Shown here: in pieces, positions 47,101-57,735 of the stretch
Layout: each line of letters begins with the position of its first letter
Position numbering within the stretch: the first letter of the stretch is position 1
Origin: Annona cherimola
Lineage: Eukaryota > Streptophyta > Magnoliopsida > Magnoliales > Annonaceae
Direction of reading: 5' to 3'
DNA length: 64,000 nucleotides
NCBI GenBank assembly: GCA_030490835.1
Contig: CM059974.1
Location: 3,975,501-4,039,500 of the forward strand
Notes under the pieces: generated by a model
Databases searched by the model: none
What the model was told of the DNA's origin: nothing
Seen by the model: only the letters and a program-made list of their open reading frames with translations
Position numbers and translations under genes: made by a program

Positions 47101-50100
47101 TACTTTTAAGTGTCTAAAATATCCCTATTTTCAAAAAATAAAAAACGATATATAAAATTTTTTAAAAATGATAAAACTTAATACATGAGTTCAATATACC
47201 TAGACTAAGAGTTTTATAAAAAAATTTCAAAAAAATTAAGAATAGAATTTTTAGTTGGATACATTGAAGCAAAACTCATGTTTAGAAAATGATAAAACTT
47301 TTAATAAAAAAGTTTATAGTGAAAAATTTTTAAAATGTGAGAAAATGATGTAATATAATAAGGATAATAATGAGTAGTAAAAGAATAAAATTAAAATAGA
47401 TCAGTTAGTTGTATGGGTAGTTGTATAAAAAGTAGGATAATTATATAAGAAGAAGCGAAGGAATAATTATAAAATAAGATAGTTGTAAAGAGTAAAAGTT
47501 TTAAATTAAATTTTTTTAAATGTTAACAAATACTTTTAAGGTAAAAAACAAAACAATTAATTTTTTTGTAATAAAAAAGATGTAGTATTAGAAAAGTAAA
47601 ACACTTTTATAGGGTCAATGCCATTGAAAATTTCAATCGTTTCACTCTATTGTGAACTCAAAATAAATTATAATATCAATCATAAATTAAAGAAAAACGA
47701 AATAAACAGACCCTTTTTATGAAAATGATATTTATGATGAGAAAAATGGAATTGTTAAAAAGTAATTGGAATTTTGTTTTCTAAAATAATTGTCATTCTT
47801 GACTCTGTAATTTGGGAAAATTTTGTCCATTTCGCTTTTACAATTCTACCTTTACATGATTATTTATTTTGATCATTCATTAAAAAAACGTGGGTTTTTC
47901 TGACAGGGTTATGGGATGACAGAAGCAGGGCCTGTGCTTTCCATGTGTCTTGGGTTTGCAAAGCAGCCATTCCCAACCAAGTCCGGAGCAGCTGGCACCG
48001 TGGTGCGCAATGCTGAGCTCAAGGTGGTTGATCCTGAAACCGGTTGCTCCCTCCGCTACAACCAGCCTGGAGAGATCTGCATTCGAGGTCCCCAAATTAT
48101 GAAAGGTAATTAATTAATTAATTACCCATACTTAATTTTGTTAATTGATTTATGGGCGGACCAAACTACCATGGATTTTATTTATTGCGAAATCTGATCA
48201 ACTTCGAATTGTATCCTTAATAAGCCCAAATGTTTTCATACTATGTCCAAGGGTATAGCTGGGTGGTATACATCTTCCATTTTCAGAAATGTGGCCTCCT
48301 GCCAGCAAATTTTGAAAAAAAAAAAATACTTTCGTATGTTTAAGGGTGTGTTTGTTAATAAGTAAAAGTTGTCAAGTTAAAACTTTTCAATTTAAAACTT
48401 TTCACTCTCCACAACTACCCTTTTTTTAATCATTTCTTCACATTTTTTTATACAACTACCCTACTTTTCAATTATTTGTACACAACTACCAACACAACTC
48501 ATCATCATCATCATCATAAGCCATTTCCCACCTATGTGGGGTCGGCTGCATGGATTCTGTTACGCCATTCTTGGCGATTTAAGACTAAATTTTCAGTAAT
48601 ATGTAATATTTTTAAATCTTGTTTAATTACTTCCATCCATGTTTTTTTGGGTCTTCCTCTCATTCTTCTACCACTTTCTACTTGGATAAACTCTGTTTTC
48701 CTAACCGGTGCTACTTCAGGCCTCCTTTTAACATGACCAAACCATCTTAATCTATTTTCTCTCATTTTATCATTAATTGGTCTCACTTTTAAGTTTTCTC
48801 GAATTATTTCATTCCTAATTTTATCTTTTCTTGTTTTACCACTCATCCACCTTAACATTCTCATTTCCGCTACGCTCATTTTTTGTATATGTTGCTCTTT
48901 AACTACCAACACAACTAACTTATTTATTTCAACTTTATCCTATTTATCCCTCATCATTACCCCTATTATATCACATCATTTGACAACTTCTACTCTCTAC
49001 AACTTTTCATTAAAAGTTTTACTTATTCCCAAAACGTAAATATGTAACCGTAAAAAAATGCTTTCCTACTTTCTTATCAACGTTTAATTATATGCAATTT
49101 TCTGGTTAATTCGGATTTTATACTTGAGGAGAAAATTCGCCCAAAAATGAAAATTCAGAATATCGTTAATGCTCAAATTTTGTAAATTAAAGCCGCTACC
49201 GATGATTTTATTTGCCATTTTTTGTAGGATACTTGAATGATCCAGATGCAACTGCAAGGACCATTGATGTGGATGGTTGGTTGCACACAGGCGACATCGG
49301 TTATGTGGATGATGATGATGAAATATTTATTGTTGACAGAGTAAAAGAGCTCATCAAGTTCAAAGGCTTTCAGGCGAGTAATAAAAAGCTCACATGACAA
49401 CGGAAGCATGTCCGTTTTAATTTGAATATTCTTCTCATCGTTATTGTTACAAATATATAGATATATATATATATGTACCAATATTCACTCATGCATATTT
49501 TACTTATTATCCTTAATTATTTTCCAAAATCATTATTTTACTTTTTTATGACTAATTATTACCCTCTTTCCGATCATTCGTCAAATAAGATATTCTAAAT
49601 ATTGACGAATTATAATTTCTAAATCCATCATTTTCAAGCATCAAATGAAGCATTTCCATTTCCCATATCTAATCCATTATTCCGTTTTACAGACTTTTCT
49701 CTACACCAATTCGAGTAGCTAGGCCTTAAATGCAAGTGTCATGTCCAAAAGTTAATTCAAGAAATGTGCATATGATGCAGGTGCCCCCAGCTGAGCTTGA
49801 AGCTCTCCTACTCACCCATCCATCCATAGCTGATGCAGCTGTTGTGCCGTATGTGACATCTATACTAATCTAATTTCCATTTTAACGAGATAAAATAGCT
49901 TTTTTTTCACAAAGAAAAGAAAGAGAGAATACATATTCAATCTCCATGCATTCTATATGCAAGGATTTTCGCAAAATAACTTTTATAACTCAACTTCGGG
50001 TGGGAGAGAGAGAGAGAGAGGGGCAATTAAATGCCATTAATTTTTGGTGGGCATGGTATGCAGGCAAAAGGATGAGGCTGCCGGAGAAGTTCCAGTAGCA

Positions 50101-52146
50101 TTTGTGGTTAGATCCAAAGACTTGGAGGTTACGGAGGAAGCGGTGAAGGAATTCATAGCCAAAAAGGTAAGGCTATAAATAAAATCCGATGCTAGCTCAA
50201 TATTATTATTGATTTCGTTAATTAAAAATTTTTAGCTCGTTACATCTATAATTTTTAATTATAACCCACAGATATCATAACCCTTATATAAATTCTGTTA
50301 ATTGATCTCATTTTCATACAAATTTGTAAGTGTACATATGAATATTTTTATATGTTTGAAGCAATTAGAGCATAAAGGTAAAAACGGTATCACTGTAAAA
50401 AGTTCATTTTTAGCGATCGTTAATGAAAAATTAAATGTCTCAACCTCTTACAATTACCAAAGAAGCATTCAGTTTGCCTTTTTTTCAAACAAAAGCCGCA
50501 CCCGTTCCACATACTCCTTTAAATTTTTTTATGCTTGATGGAAAATTTAACCCATCCATTATTTTTAAATCATTTTTTATCTATTTTTAAAAAATTATTT
50601 TTTATCTAGGAGACTAAGTTTCATCTAAATTAAATATATGCATGGGCCATATTTGCTCAAAATATGTATATTCATGTGTAAGCTTGAAAAAATGCTTAAA
50701 TTTATATACATATATATTAAAATATAATAACATTTTATAAAATCATTTACTTATATAGAAATAATATTTGAGATTGTTTACATGTTTACAATACAATTTT
50801 AAAATTGATAATTAAGTTTAAATAATTTATGACATTGATTTTACACATTTGTAAATGAAGCTCATGCACATCTGGATAAATAAAAAAGTTTCTAAAATAT
50901 TATAAATGAATGCTAAACGAAATAGATGAAATAGTTTTTTCATCAGCCATCAAAATATTCAGGGGTTACATTAAAAAAAAAAAGATTTCGTAAAAGACTC
51001 CCGAACAAAAGCTTGCATTAAAATTTTCCTATTGGGTTGCCACAACACAAATGCAACAAACTTTTAGACAACAAAATTTTTTAAAAAGTTTTTAGCTACG
51101 AATTGCAACTTTTTGCAACAGATTATCAGGTAAGAAAAAGATTTCTCGGGACTCGTTTGATTCTGAGGGAAGAAATTATAGAAAAATTAAAAAACGTGAT
51201 TAAGTGATGTTATGGAATTAATTATTATGATTAAAGAGAATAGCTATAAAATAGGCAAGGCGGTAATATTTAAAAGAAATTGAAAAATGTAATTCCTAAG
51301 GGTGTGTTTGTTGATGGGTAAAAAGAGTAGATAAATTATGGAATTTTTTTTTAAAAGAAGAGAATGATGTTACGTGATAAAGATAATTATTAGAAATAAA
51401 GAGAATAGGTAAAATAGACAATAGTAATATGAAAAACGTAAAAGAAAATATTGAAATTTTATCTAATGCTAAGAGCACATTAATTAAAGCAAGAAGAGAT
51501 GTAAGGTAGCTAAAATGTTAAATCATATTAAACTAATTGAAGAAAGTGATAAAAATTTCTTCCCCTTTTTCTTTATTAACAACTGGTCCTCGTGTGTACA
51601 ACAAAAAGGTCCTTGTGTTTTCATTTATAGAACCCCCTTGTCCTGTTATTAATAATTACTTTTCAACGCATTAAATTATATATAATAGACAAGCAGGGCC
51701 CATGCATGGATTCCTCGCCCAATGTCACATCTACCAGTTGTAGTCATTCGCAGCAATTTAAAGATATAGGGACCACAATCATCAAGTCGGAGTAAGCTAA
51801 TTACTTGAAATCCTATTCAATTTTTTTTTTCCATTTCATTTTTCAAGCAATTCAAAATCAAGTATTGTATGTGTTCATTCATTATATTTTTTTTATTTTC
51901 TAAGCATAATAACTAATTTTTTATAATAATACTACAAGTAATATATTTCCATGAATGCTTGCATGATATGTTAAAAAAGAAAGGTGGTAACGTTTGCTTC
52001 GCTGTTGTTGTATGACAAACAAACAGGTGGTATTCTACAAGAGGTTGAACAAGGTGTACTTCGTCCACGCCATCCCAAAGTCTCCCTCAGGAAAGATTCT
52101 AAGGAAAGATTTAAGAGCCAAATTGGCTTCATCACCATCGTCATAA
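41131..52146 (+). CDS. 4CL: 4-coumarate:CoA ligase, class II (At4CL3-like)
   Basis: Six exons, 568 codons: 41131-42201, 47907-48105, 49228-49373, 49781-49848, 50064-50166, 52027-52146. 4CL activates 4-coumarate and related hydroxycinnamates to CoA thioesters through an adenylate, feeding flavonoid and lignin synthesis. Visible motifs: AMP-binding box [11 protein letters not shown] (215-224), the loop GYGMTEAGP (358-366), box II GEICIRG (412-418), GWLHTGD, and the C-terminal PSGKILRK with catalytic Lys552. Length is normal for the family (about 540-570). Wording such as [23 protein letters not shown] and [10 protein letters not shown] matches Arabidopsis 4CL3 (from memory), the flavonoid-linked class. 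The ATG at 41131 is the first in its frame; the open frame upstream has no ATG. Oddities: Phe265 where HIYSLN is usual, intron 3 with a GC donor (49374), and a 5.7-kb intron 1. Exon 1 is strikingly GC-rich, later exons are not. Confidence 0.96.
42843..43290. repeat. Inverted-repeat element in 4CL intron 1
   Basis: Arms of about 170-200 bp (about 42843-43010 and 43085-43290). Shared segments with their complements include TTTCGTAAATTCCTTTTATA, TTCACCATAAATT and GAAAGACGATTT. Short internal repeats of a TCCTTTTATACYCATAA-like unit occur in each arm. Non-coding foldback element, different from family B. Confidence 0.75.
43620..43862. mobile_element. MITE, family C, in 4CL intron 1
   Basis: The interior ATTAATCTATCTATTTTAAT / TTATCATTACTC matches family C. 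The left terminus is worn; the right end reads CCACCCACAC. Confidence 0.55.
43972..44055 (+). mobile_element. Possible tRNA-like SINE head in 4CL intron 1
   Basis: A GTAGCACAATGGTAATGCAC stretch resembling a pol III A box is followed about 40 bp later by AGTTCGACACT, resembling a B box. It does not fold as a functional tRNA, and no target duplication was identified. Confidence 0.3.
44064..44340. mobile_element. MITE, family C, in 4CL intron 1
   Basis: Left end GGGTGTGTTTGACAATAAG. The interior ATTAATCTATCTATGTTGAC and right end TTCCCGAATATAC match the family. Confidence 0.65.
44464..44825. repeat. Tandem duplication, 186-bp period, in 4CL intron 1
   Basis: Units start at 44464 and 44650. 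Both run TTGCATTTAG-AATGATAA, AACAAGAACTNAAATTATTT, AACTTCTAAAAACNTGC, ATTTTTAGGTTAA and TTATTTAGATT. Confidence 0.85.
45853..45874. repeat. Poly-T run, about 22 bp
   Basis: Seen directly, followed by an A run. It may be a relic retroposon tail, but no body was identified. Confidence 0.85.
46200..46590. repeat. Dispersed repeat with inverted ends, family A, in 4CL intron 1
   Basis: Contains CATCTAAAAATATGATTATC, GCAAATGTTGCTCATGCACA and AACTTGGTTTCCTAATTAAA, with AATGAATGGATTGAATTCTA at the right end. These match the copy at 29060 in the same order. Confidence 0.6.
46950..47270. repeat. Foldback element, family B, in 4CL intron 1
   Basis: The arms share AAAATTCTTAATCTAGGTGT with a near-complement (ATACCTAGACTAAGAGTTTT), and AATTAAGTTTTAATATTTTT with a diverged complement, around a centre near 47110-47130. 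Confidence 0.7.
47285..47530. mobile_element. MITE, family C, reverse orientation, in 4CL intron 1
   Basis: Contains ATGATGTAATATAATAAGGA and AATTAAAATAGATCAGTTAG, complements of the family C interior. Confidence 0.55.
48345..49037. mobile_element. MITE, family C, in 4CL intron 2, split by a LINE
   Basis: Left part 48345-48499 begins GGGTGTGTTTGTTAATAAG. The right part resumes at 48901 and ends near TTATTCCCAAAACG. The interior order (AAAACTTTTCAATTTAAAAC … CCCCTATTATATCACATCAT) matches the intact copies. The interruption is the LINE fragment at 48500-48900. Confidence 0.8.
48500..48900 (-). mobile_element. 5'-truncated RTE-type LINE fragment with 16-bp target duplication
   Basis: On the minus strand it encodes an intact frame of about 120 codons with the C-terminal reverse transcriptase tail motifs [24 protein letters not shown] and [11 protein letters not shown]. 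These are typical of plant RTE/BovB-type non-LTR elements. The 3' end is a (ATG)n-like run (CATCATCAT… on +, 48500-48516), as in RTE elements. It is flanked by AACTACCAACACAACT at 48484-48499 and 48901-48916, a perfect 16-bp duplication. The 5' part of the element is missing, so this is a dead-on-arrival insertion, and a fairly young one given the intact flanks and frame. Confidence 0.9.
49374..49375 (+). other. Non-canonical GC splice donor of 4CL intron 3
   Basis: Exon 3 ends CAG and the intron begins GCGAGT instead of GTGAGT. Frame closure demands this site: exon 3 ends after FKGFQ and exon 4 resumes with VPPAELE in phase. Using the next GT (49378) would shift the frame by one base. Confidence 0.85.
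50540..50960. repeat. Dispersed repeat with inverted ends, family A, in 4CL intron 5
   Basis: Contains GGAGACTAAGTTTCATCTAA, ATGCATGGGCCATATTTGCT, ATTTTATAAAATCATTTACT and GTAAATGAAGCTCATGCACA. The ends are roughly complementary (left CCCATCCATT, right GAAATAGATGAAATAG). Confidence 0.6.
51296..51550. mobile_element. MITE, family C, in 4CL intron 5
   Basis: Starts TAAGGGTGTGTTTGTTGATG. The interior is in the A-rich orientation, with AATGATGTTACGTGATAAAG. The right end is unclear. Confidence 0.5.
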
Positions 52147-52325
52147 TCAAATCATCCCAAGCAGAGAAATCTTTCAGGCAGCTGTGATCTGTTGTACGTC
52201 AAGCCCCTTCTCTCTCCCACCCCCTCTAGATTTGTTGTTGTTCAAGCACTATTCCCATCTCATGATCCATAATTACATTCCTAAATTCGTGTATTGCATT
52301 TGAAACTTTCTCATGACAATTAGCC

Positions 52326-52331
52326 AATAAA
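52326..52331 (+). terminator. Polyadenylation signal of the 4CL gene
   Basis: AATAAA 180 bp after the stop codon (52144-52146), a normal 3' UTR distance. Confidence 0.55.
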
Positions 52332-52989
52332 GTCTTGTGCCTATAATTTTTCTAGTCAATTGCAATTCACTTTTTTAGAGCACTGAGCATAACAAGTAAA
52401 ATGGGGGGAACTCCAAAAACCAAGAAAAAAAGATGGAATTTGGAAAAAAAAAATGAGACTATATATAAAAGACTAACTAGAAAAATAGGGATAATGTGAT
52501 TATTGGATCGATGAAATTATCGGAAGCAAAATGAAGCACCAAGCAGGCCTTCGTTCAATTTAGTAAGCATGGGCCTGAATTAATTTCAAGGGTAAAAACG
52601 AGCTCGGCCCATCACTTCTCTACCCCGCTCTTCCATGCACGCACGAATTCGCACCTCCGATTGGCAAGCTTGTGTTTGCAATTTACGCGTTCAACGCAGA
52701 AACCTTGTTTTTAGATATGAGTTCCGAACAGGCTCCATTGCTAATCTTGACATTTCCAAACAGCAACGGAAAGATATTAAATGTTTCACACAATTTTCCT
52801 AAACGAGGGGTTTATCAGGTTGACCACTTGCCAATATAAATTAATCTTCAGTTAATCAACTTTTGTACGTAAGTTGTTTGCTAATTATAGCACATAATAA
52901 ATTTGTGGCTTGGACAGCCACTTTAATATTTCCTGCATGCATCTAATTTTGTGGAGATATGTGACAATGCATTTATATATACCGTAATT
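52332..52989. other. Non-coding flank downstream of 4CL
   Basis: Probably the last part of the 4CL 3' UTR, then spacer. Nothing else recognised. Confidence 0.35.
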
Positions 52990-53300
52990 TATGGCGCATT
53001 TAGCTTAAAATAAGTCATACATGTATTTAAATATATTAATATTTTATACAATTATTTATCCATGTATGAATTATATTTTAGATAATTTATATGTTGAAAA
53101 ATAACTTTAAAATTGTAATTTACATCAAACTATTTTATTACCTTAATTTTGTATCATTTTCAAATGGAACCTGAACATATATCGAATTTAGATAAAAATT
53201 GGTACGCTAATAAAAAAATAATTTGAAATACAATAGGTGGAATATATGCACATTTTATGATAATGTAGGGCCTAATTTGATGCAAATGCACCGTAAGGTA
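52990..53300. repeat. Dispersed repeat, family D
   Basis: Starts CCGTAATTTATGGCGCATTT and ends AATGCACCGTAAGG. The interior AACTTTAAAATTGTAATTTA and AATTGGTACGCTAATAAAAA aligns with the copies at 6675 and 12985. Its right end directly abuts the foldback element that follows. Confidence 0.7.
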
Positions 53301-53303
53301 CTA

Positions 53304-53702
53304 GACAACTAATTCAATGCAGCAGGGTGCATTGAAATTTCAATGCACCCGACTGCAAAACTCCATTTTTATATATATTTTTTGAAACTCTTTTCACACA
53401 AATGTTAATCTAGGTGTATTTAACATGCGTATCAATCTTTACTATTTTTGGATATTTTTATATTTTTTTGAATTTTTAAAAATCAGTGGCATTTTTTAAT
53501 TTAAAATTACTAAAATACCTTTGGTTTTTAAAAATCCAAAAAAAATTTAAAATTCCTCAAAATTAGTAAAAAATTGATACACATGTTAAATACACTTAGA
53601 TTAACAGTTTTATAAAAAAATTTCAAAAAAATATAAAAAATGGAGTTTTGCAACTAGGTGAATTGAAATTTCAATATACCCTATTGCATTGAATTAGTTG
53701 TC
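53304..53702. mobile_element. Foldback element, family B, with 9-bp flanking duplication
   Basis: 399 bp, palindromic almost throughout. The ends GACAACTAATTCAATGC and its complement are followed by CATTGAAATTTCAATGCACC-like arms, then GTTAATCTAGGTGTATTTAA and complement, around a centre near 53500-53520. The flanks AAGGTACTA (53295-53303) and AAGTTACTA (53703-53711) agree at 8 of 9 positions. A 9-bp duplication with long inverted repeats points to a Mutator-type origin for family B. Confidence 0.8.
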
Positions 53703-54501
53703 AAGTTACTATGTATTTACATGCACTAGAATCTCTCTCATTCGTGAGTTATCATCTACTTTAGCCTATTAGGATTGTTTGCATTTTAGACTTTGTAAGT
53801 TTAAATATTTATATTTTATACTTAAAATTTTTTATATGTACATTTTAGATCATAAAGAGTTTTTATTTAATGTATTTTAGTACTTTTCTATTAATGGGTG
53901 AGTCCATTATTAGAATTACTCATGAAAAGTATCCTAATTAAAATAGTAGTCCTTAAATTTAACTTAAAGTCATATATACGGTATTCGTAAAGTTGTTTTA
54001 TATTTTTATTAGGAATCATGACAGGAAGGACTCCTTTTAAACCTAGAATTATAGGTTCTTTTTTCATATACAAACATAAGTGGTTCTTATCTACTATGAG
54101 TATCATAGGGAGAGGTGCTGACGAAACGTTACACTTGAAAATTTTCATATATATCCTTCGAACGGAATCTACAGTGATAGATTCAAATACACTTCATCAT
54201 CGCATGATTTTTAACATCTGCAACTAGTCCTAATCAAATATTTTAATTCTTTGTATGCAAGATGGAGTGAGCTCATGTATTTATTAATTTAAGTTGGATT
54301 AGTATTAAGCTTTAGTTTCCGCAATTAAATTACATAGATTATGTTGTAGTTTAGTACTACTTACGCCTTTTAATCGAACTCTTTGAATTTGTCTTTAAAA
54401 TAATTTTTTATTAAGTCTTTAAAATAGTTATACATGTAAGTACATGAGAAATTTAGAATGCGTAACAACGTCTATCGTATACCGAAAATAAAGTATTTCG
54501 C
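53703..54501. other. AT-rich non-coding spacer
   Basis: Overlapping small frames on both strands near 53891-54227 have no recognisable motifs. No gene called. Confidence 0.3.
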
Positions 54502-54892
54502 TACACTAAAATATATTTTTTTCAATCCTTATTAGCAAGGAAAAATCTTTATTAGCAAGACAAATGCATAGGTAAGAAGAAATTTATTGCTAATGATGGT
54601 ACTTTTATAGATAAAATTTTTTTCTTGCTTATAATAATATTTTATCAATCAAATTAAAACTTTCTTACTTAAACACAAAAATCATGAATTATTGGCCACC
54701 AAAAATTTTTAGTGGTTGCTATATAGAATATGCCACAAATGATTAACAGCCAAAATTTTCTTTAACAACCAGATTTTAACCTTTTACCAAAAATGAAAAT
54801 TTTTATGGAGGCTTGATTATCCGCGTTCGGATTAAGAGACCGGAAACTTTTTCCGTCTCATGCTACACCATGCAAAAAGATTTTGATATAGT
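54502..54892. mobile_element. Possible CACTA-type remnant
   Basis: Begins CACTAAAATATATTTTTTTC and ends with TTTTGATATAGTG. Inside are repeats such as TTATTAGCAAG and GCCACAAATGATTAACAGCC reminiscent of CACTA subterminal repeats. The 3-bp flanks do not match, so this is weak. Confidence 0.3.
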
Positions 54893-54967
54893 GCGCCAAA
54901 TGCATTTTGTTTCGGTGCACCTAAGCGAAAAAATTCATTTTTAATATTTTTTGAAACTATTAATTTG

Positions 54968-55262
54968 AGGATGTGTTTAGCAAACTATAGAATTATTTCT
55001 ACTAAAATTTTTCAATCTAAAACTTTTAACTTTATGCAACTATCATATTTTTAATCATTTTTTTATTTTCTTATATAATTGTTCTATTTTTTAATCATTT
55101 TTATATAACTATCTATACAAGTAACCTATTTATTTGAACTTTATTCTCTTTATTTCTCGTTATTATCTCTCTATTATATCACATCATTTTCTACCAATTC
55201 AAAAATTTTTATATCAAAAATTTTTTATTAAAAATTTTATCATTTCCCAAACATACTCTAAG
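54968..55262. mobile_element. MITE, family C
   Basis: Left ATGTGTTTAGCAAAC. The interior TTTTTCAATCTAAAACTTTT and TATTATATCACATCATTTTC and the right end TCCCAAACATACTC match the family. The right flank is TAA. Confidence 0.65.
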
Positions 55263-55713
55263 TGCCCCAAGTAGCCAGCCTTTGCATGCTTTGAGCTAGA
55301 TAACCTGGCAAAATACTATTTGAAAAAAAAAATACTTTTTAGGCTACTATATACAAAGAGAGGTCAGAAAATGCTAGAATATAAAGTCTACTCGAAAATG
55401 ATCTTGTACATTAATGACAACCTTGTGTATTATATATAAATATTTATCATTTTCATGCAGGTTCGCATATATTTAGTTATATAACAAAATTTACCATTTA
55501 AAATTTTTTTTTATGTTTTTTGTAAAATTTCAAAAATTAAAAAATTTCTCTAGTCTCATTCTCCTTCACATATGAAAATGGTAAATCGATGAAATGGGCA
55601 TATGCCGATTTTATTAATTTCTAAAAATTAAAATAAAATAGAAAATAAAATTTAAAATTACCAATTTCTACAGAAAATTTAAAAATGTATTCTTTTTTAT
55701 GGCCGCTTGTATT

Positions 55714-56685
55714 TAGGGGTGCAACTCGGGTCAGGTTATACCGGATTGGAGTGAACCCGAACCCTAAGCCAACTGGGTTGGAGTAAACCCAAACCCCAAC
55801 CCTAAGAATTTAATCCGGGTTCGAACCGGGTTCATATTAGTTTTGGTTTGGTTTCGGGTTAGAATTCGGGTTACCAATTTAAATCATTGTCATTCATTAA
55901 TTTAAACAATTTAAATCAATTAATTACTTAAATTAAACCATTTGACTGAAATTCATAAATTAATCTAAAATTAAATAATACATTTTATTATTATTCCATT
56001 CAACATTAACTAACTCATCATTATTTATTTATTAATTCTCCCTTTTCTTACTTTATAATTTTAGGTCATTAATAAAATGATGGCCCAAAATTTTCATTTA
56101 TATATTTCACGTACTTATGGGTTGCAATCTAAAAATTGCGGGTACTACACCTCCCTATCCGCAATGCTAACTGATTCTCTTCGGATCGGAGAAAGCCTTA
56201 GGACTTGATCTTCTTTGCTAGTCTTGTCATTGCCTCGCTGGAGACTTGGAGAGGAGGAGGGAAATCGAGCGGGAGCAGTCGCTACTCACTGGATGCTGGT
56301 ACATGCGGGCAGTCGTGCATGCTCGATTGCTCGTTATTCATTTTTTACTCAGTCACACTTACACGATCTACTGATACACTGGCCACCTATATATTAATAT
56401 TACAAAAAAAACATGTATAATTTATGAAAAAATTATATAAATTACACCGGGTCGGGTTTTGGTACCGGGTTTGTGCGAACACAGTTTTGGTTTCGGGTTT
56501 CTACGGGTCGGGTTTTGGTACCGGGTTTGTGCGAACACAGTTTTGGTTTCGGGTTTCTACGGGTCAGGTTGAAATCGGATTTATTATGAAAAAATCTAAA
56601 AAATAAAACCCTTTTTTTGGTTTTGGTACCGGGTCTGGGTCGGGTCGGGCAGTTCGGACCAACCTGGTACCAAGTTGCACCCCTA
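55714..56685. mobile_element. Non-autonomous hAT element (TIR TAGGGGTGCAA), 0.97 kb
   Basis: Begins TAGGGGTGCAACTCGGG and ends AAGTTGCACCCCTA, flanked by perfect 8-bp duplications CTTGTATT (55706-55713 and 56686-56693). Subterminal parts are packed with CGGGT/ACCGGG motifs. The middle (about 55880-56440) is AT-rich and unlike that of the 23505 element. No transposase. Confidence 0.9.
56449..56560. repeat. 56-bp direct tandem repeat near the hAT right end
   Basis: Two essentially identical units (56449-56504, 56505-56560) begin GGGTCGGGTTTTGGTACCGG and end TTTCGGGTTTCTAC. They double the number of CGGGT motifs next to the right terminus. Confidence 0.9.
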
Positions 56686-56693
56686 CTTGTATT

Positions 56694-57550
56694 GCGCCTA
56701 CGGGAGCCATGCAGAATCAAAACGCATCTTATAAATGATACAAAAATCTAAATTTTATTATGCAGGTCGGGTTAGGTCACATTGGTTAGGACATGGTTCG
56801 CCAACTGAACCGAATTTCAGGCTTCAAGTCAAAGCTCTCATAATCGAAGGGCCAAAATATTTTCCCAACCATCGCATATACGGTCGGGTTTGGGTTCATC
56901 CAACCAAATCAACCTTAAACTTGAAAGAGGCGTACTTTGCAACCTCAGAAAAAAGAAAAAAGAAGACAGGCATACTTTGCAAATACGTACCTAAACTGAG
57001 AGATTATTTATAATTAGGAAAATTATAGAATCTATTCCTTGCACTCTTCATAACTAAAGTGTCTTCACTACTTAATAACAAAAGCTAGCCGCCCTATTAA
57101 CCAAACAAAAATGCACATGTCAACATGCTTAAAAATCCCTTATCTAATTGATATATAAGGACAAAGAACCCACAGGTTTTCTCTCTTATCTACTTCAATC
57201 GATCACGACCGTTCATGTGCGTGTGGCCCACAACTTCAGATTCCTGATAAGACTATTTTTCGGCCGTTTGTTTAGTGCCTCTTTTGACATTTTCTTTGGT
57301 TTCTGTACTCCGAGTCTTCCCATCACTGCCTACTCCCTAGCTAAAACTGTTCTTGGCATCGAATGCATGCCACGGTAATCCGGCTGGAATATGATCCGCT
57401 GATACTCCGCTAACGAGCTTAATTAAGCAGTAATTGGGAAAATGAATTATGACTTTACTTCTGTCATTAATTCTATCAGTTTCAATTCTTCAAGAAATAC
57501 TAAATTCTATTATTTAAGTAATTTAAAATTTGCAGCTATTTGAATCGACC
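56694..57550. other. Non-coding spacer
   Basis: Frames at 56735-57013 and 57148-57378 are unrecognised. No RNA gene seen. Confidence 0.3.
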
Positions 57551-57735
57551 CAAATTGACAAGCCCATACCAACCTATCTTGGCTCGATTGGTCACGGCAT
57601 CGGCCAAGCGAAGTCGTGGTCGGGGGTTTAAACCTCATTCGGCCTCTAGTGCGTGTTCTGCTCTCCTTGGGTGCGTGAGAGCTATGAGTATTATGTGTGA
57701 CGAGCTTTGGTCTACTTTTTAATAATTTAAATTGA
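57551..57735 (+). mobile_element. Short SINE-like tRNA-derived element
   Basis: The A-box-like TTGGCTCGATTGGTCACGGC and B-box-like GGGTTTAAACC are about 35 bp apart. The head resembles that of the SINE at 12176, and the element ends in a T/A-rich tail. AAATTGACA occurs on both sides (57551-57559, 57727-57735) as a possible target duplication. Confidence 0.45.

Noticed and set aside
54502..54892. A definite CACTA transposon
   Set aside because: CACTA/TAGTG ends are present, but the 3-bp flanks differ and the inverted ends match poorly beyond about six bases. It is kept only as a weak candidate.
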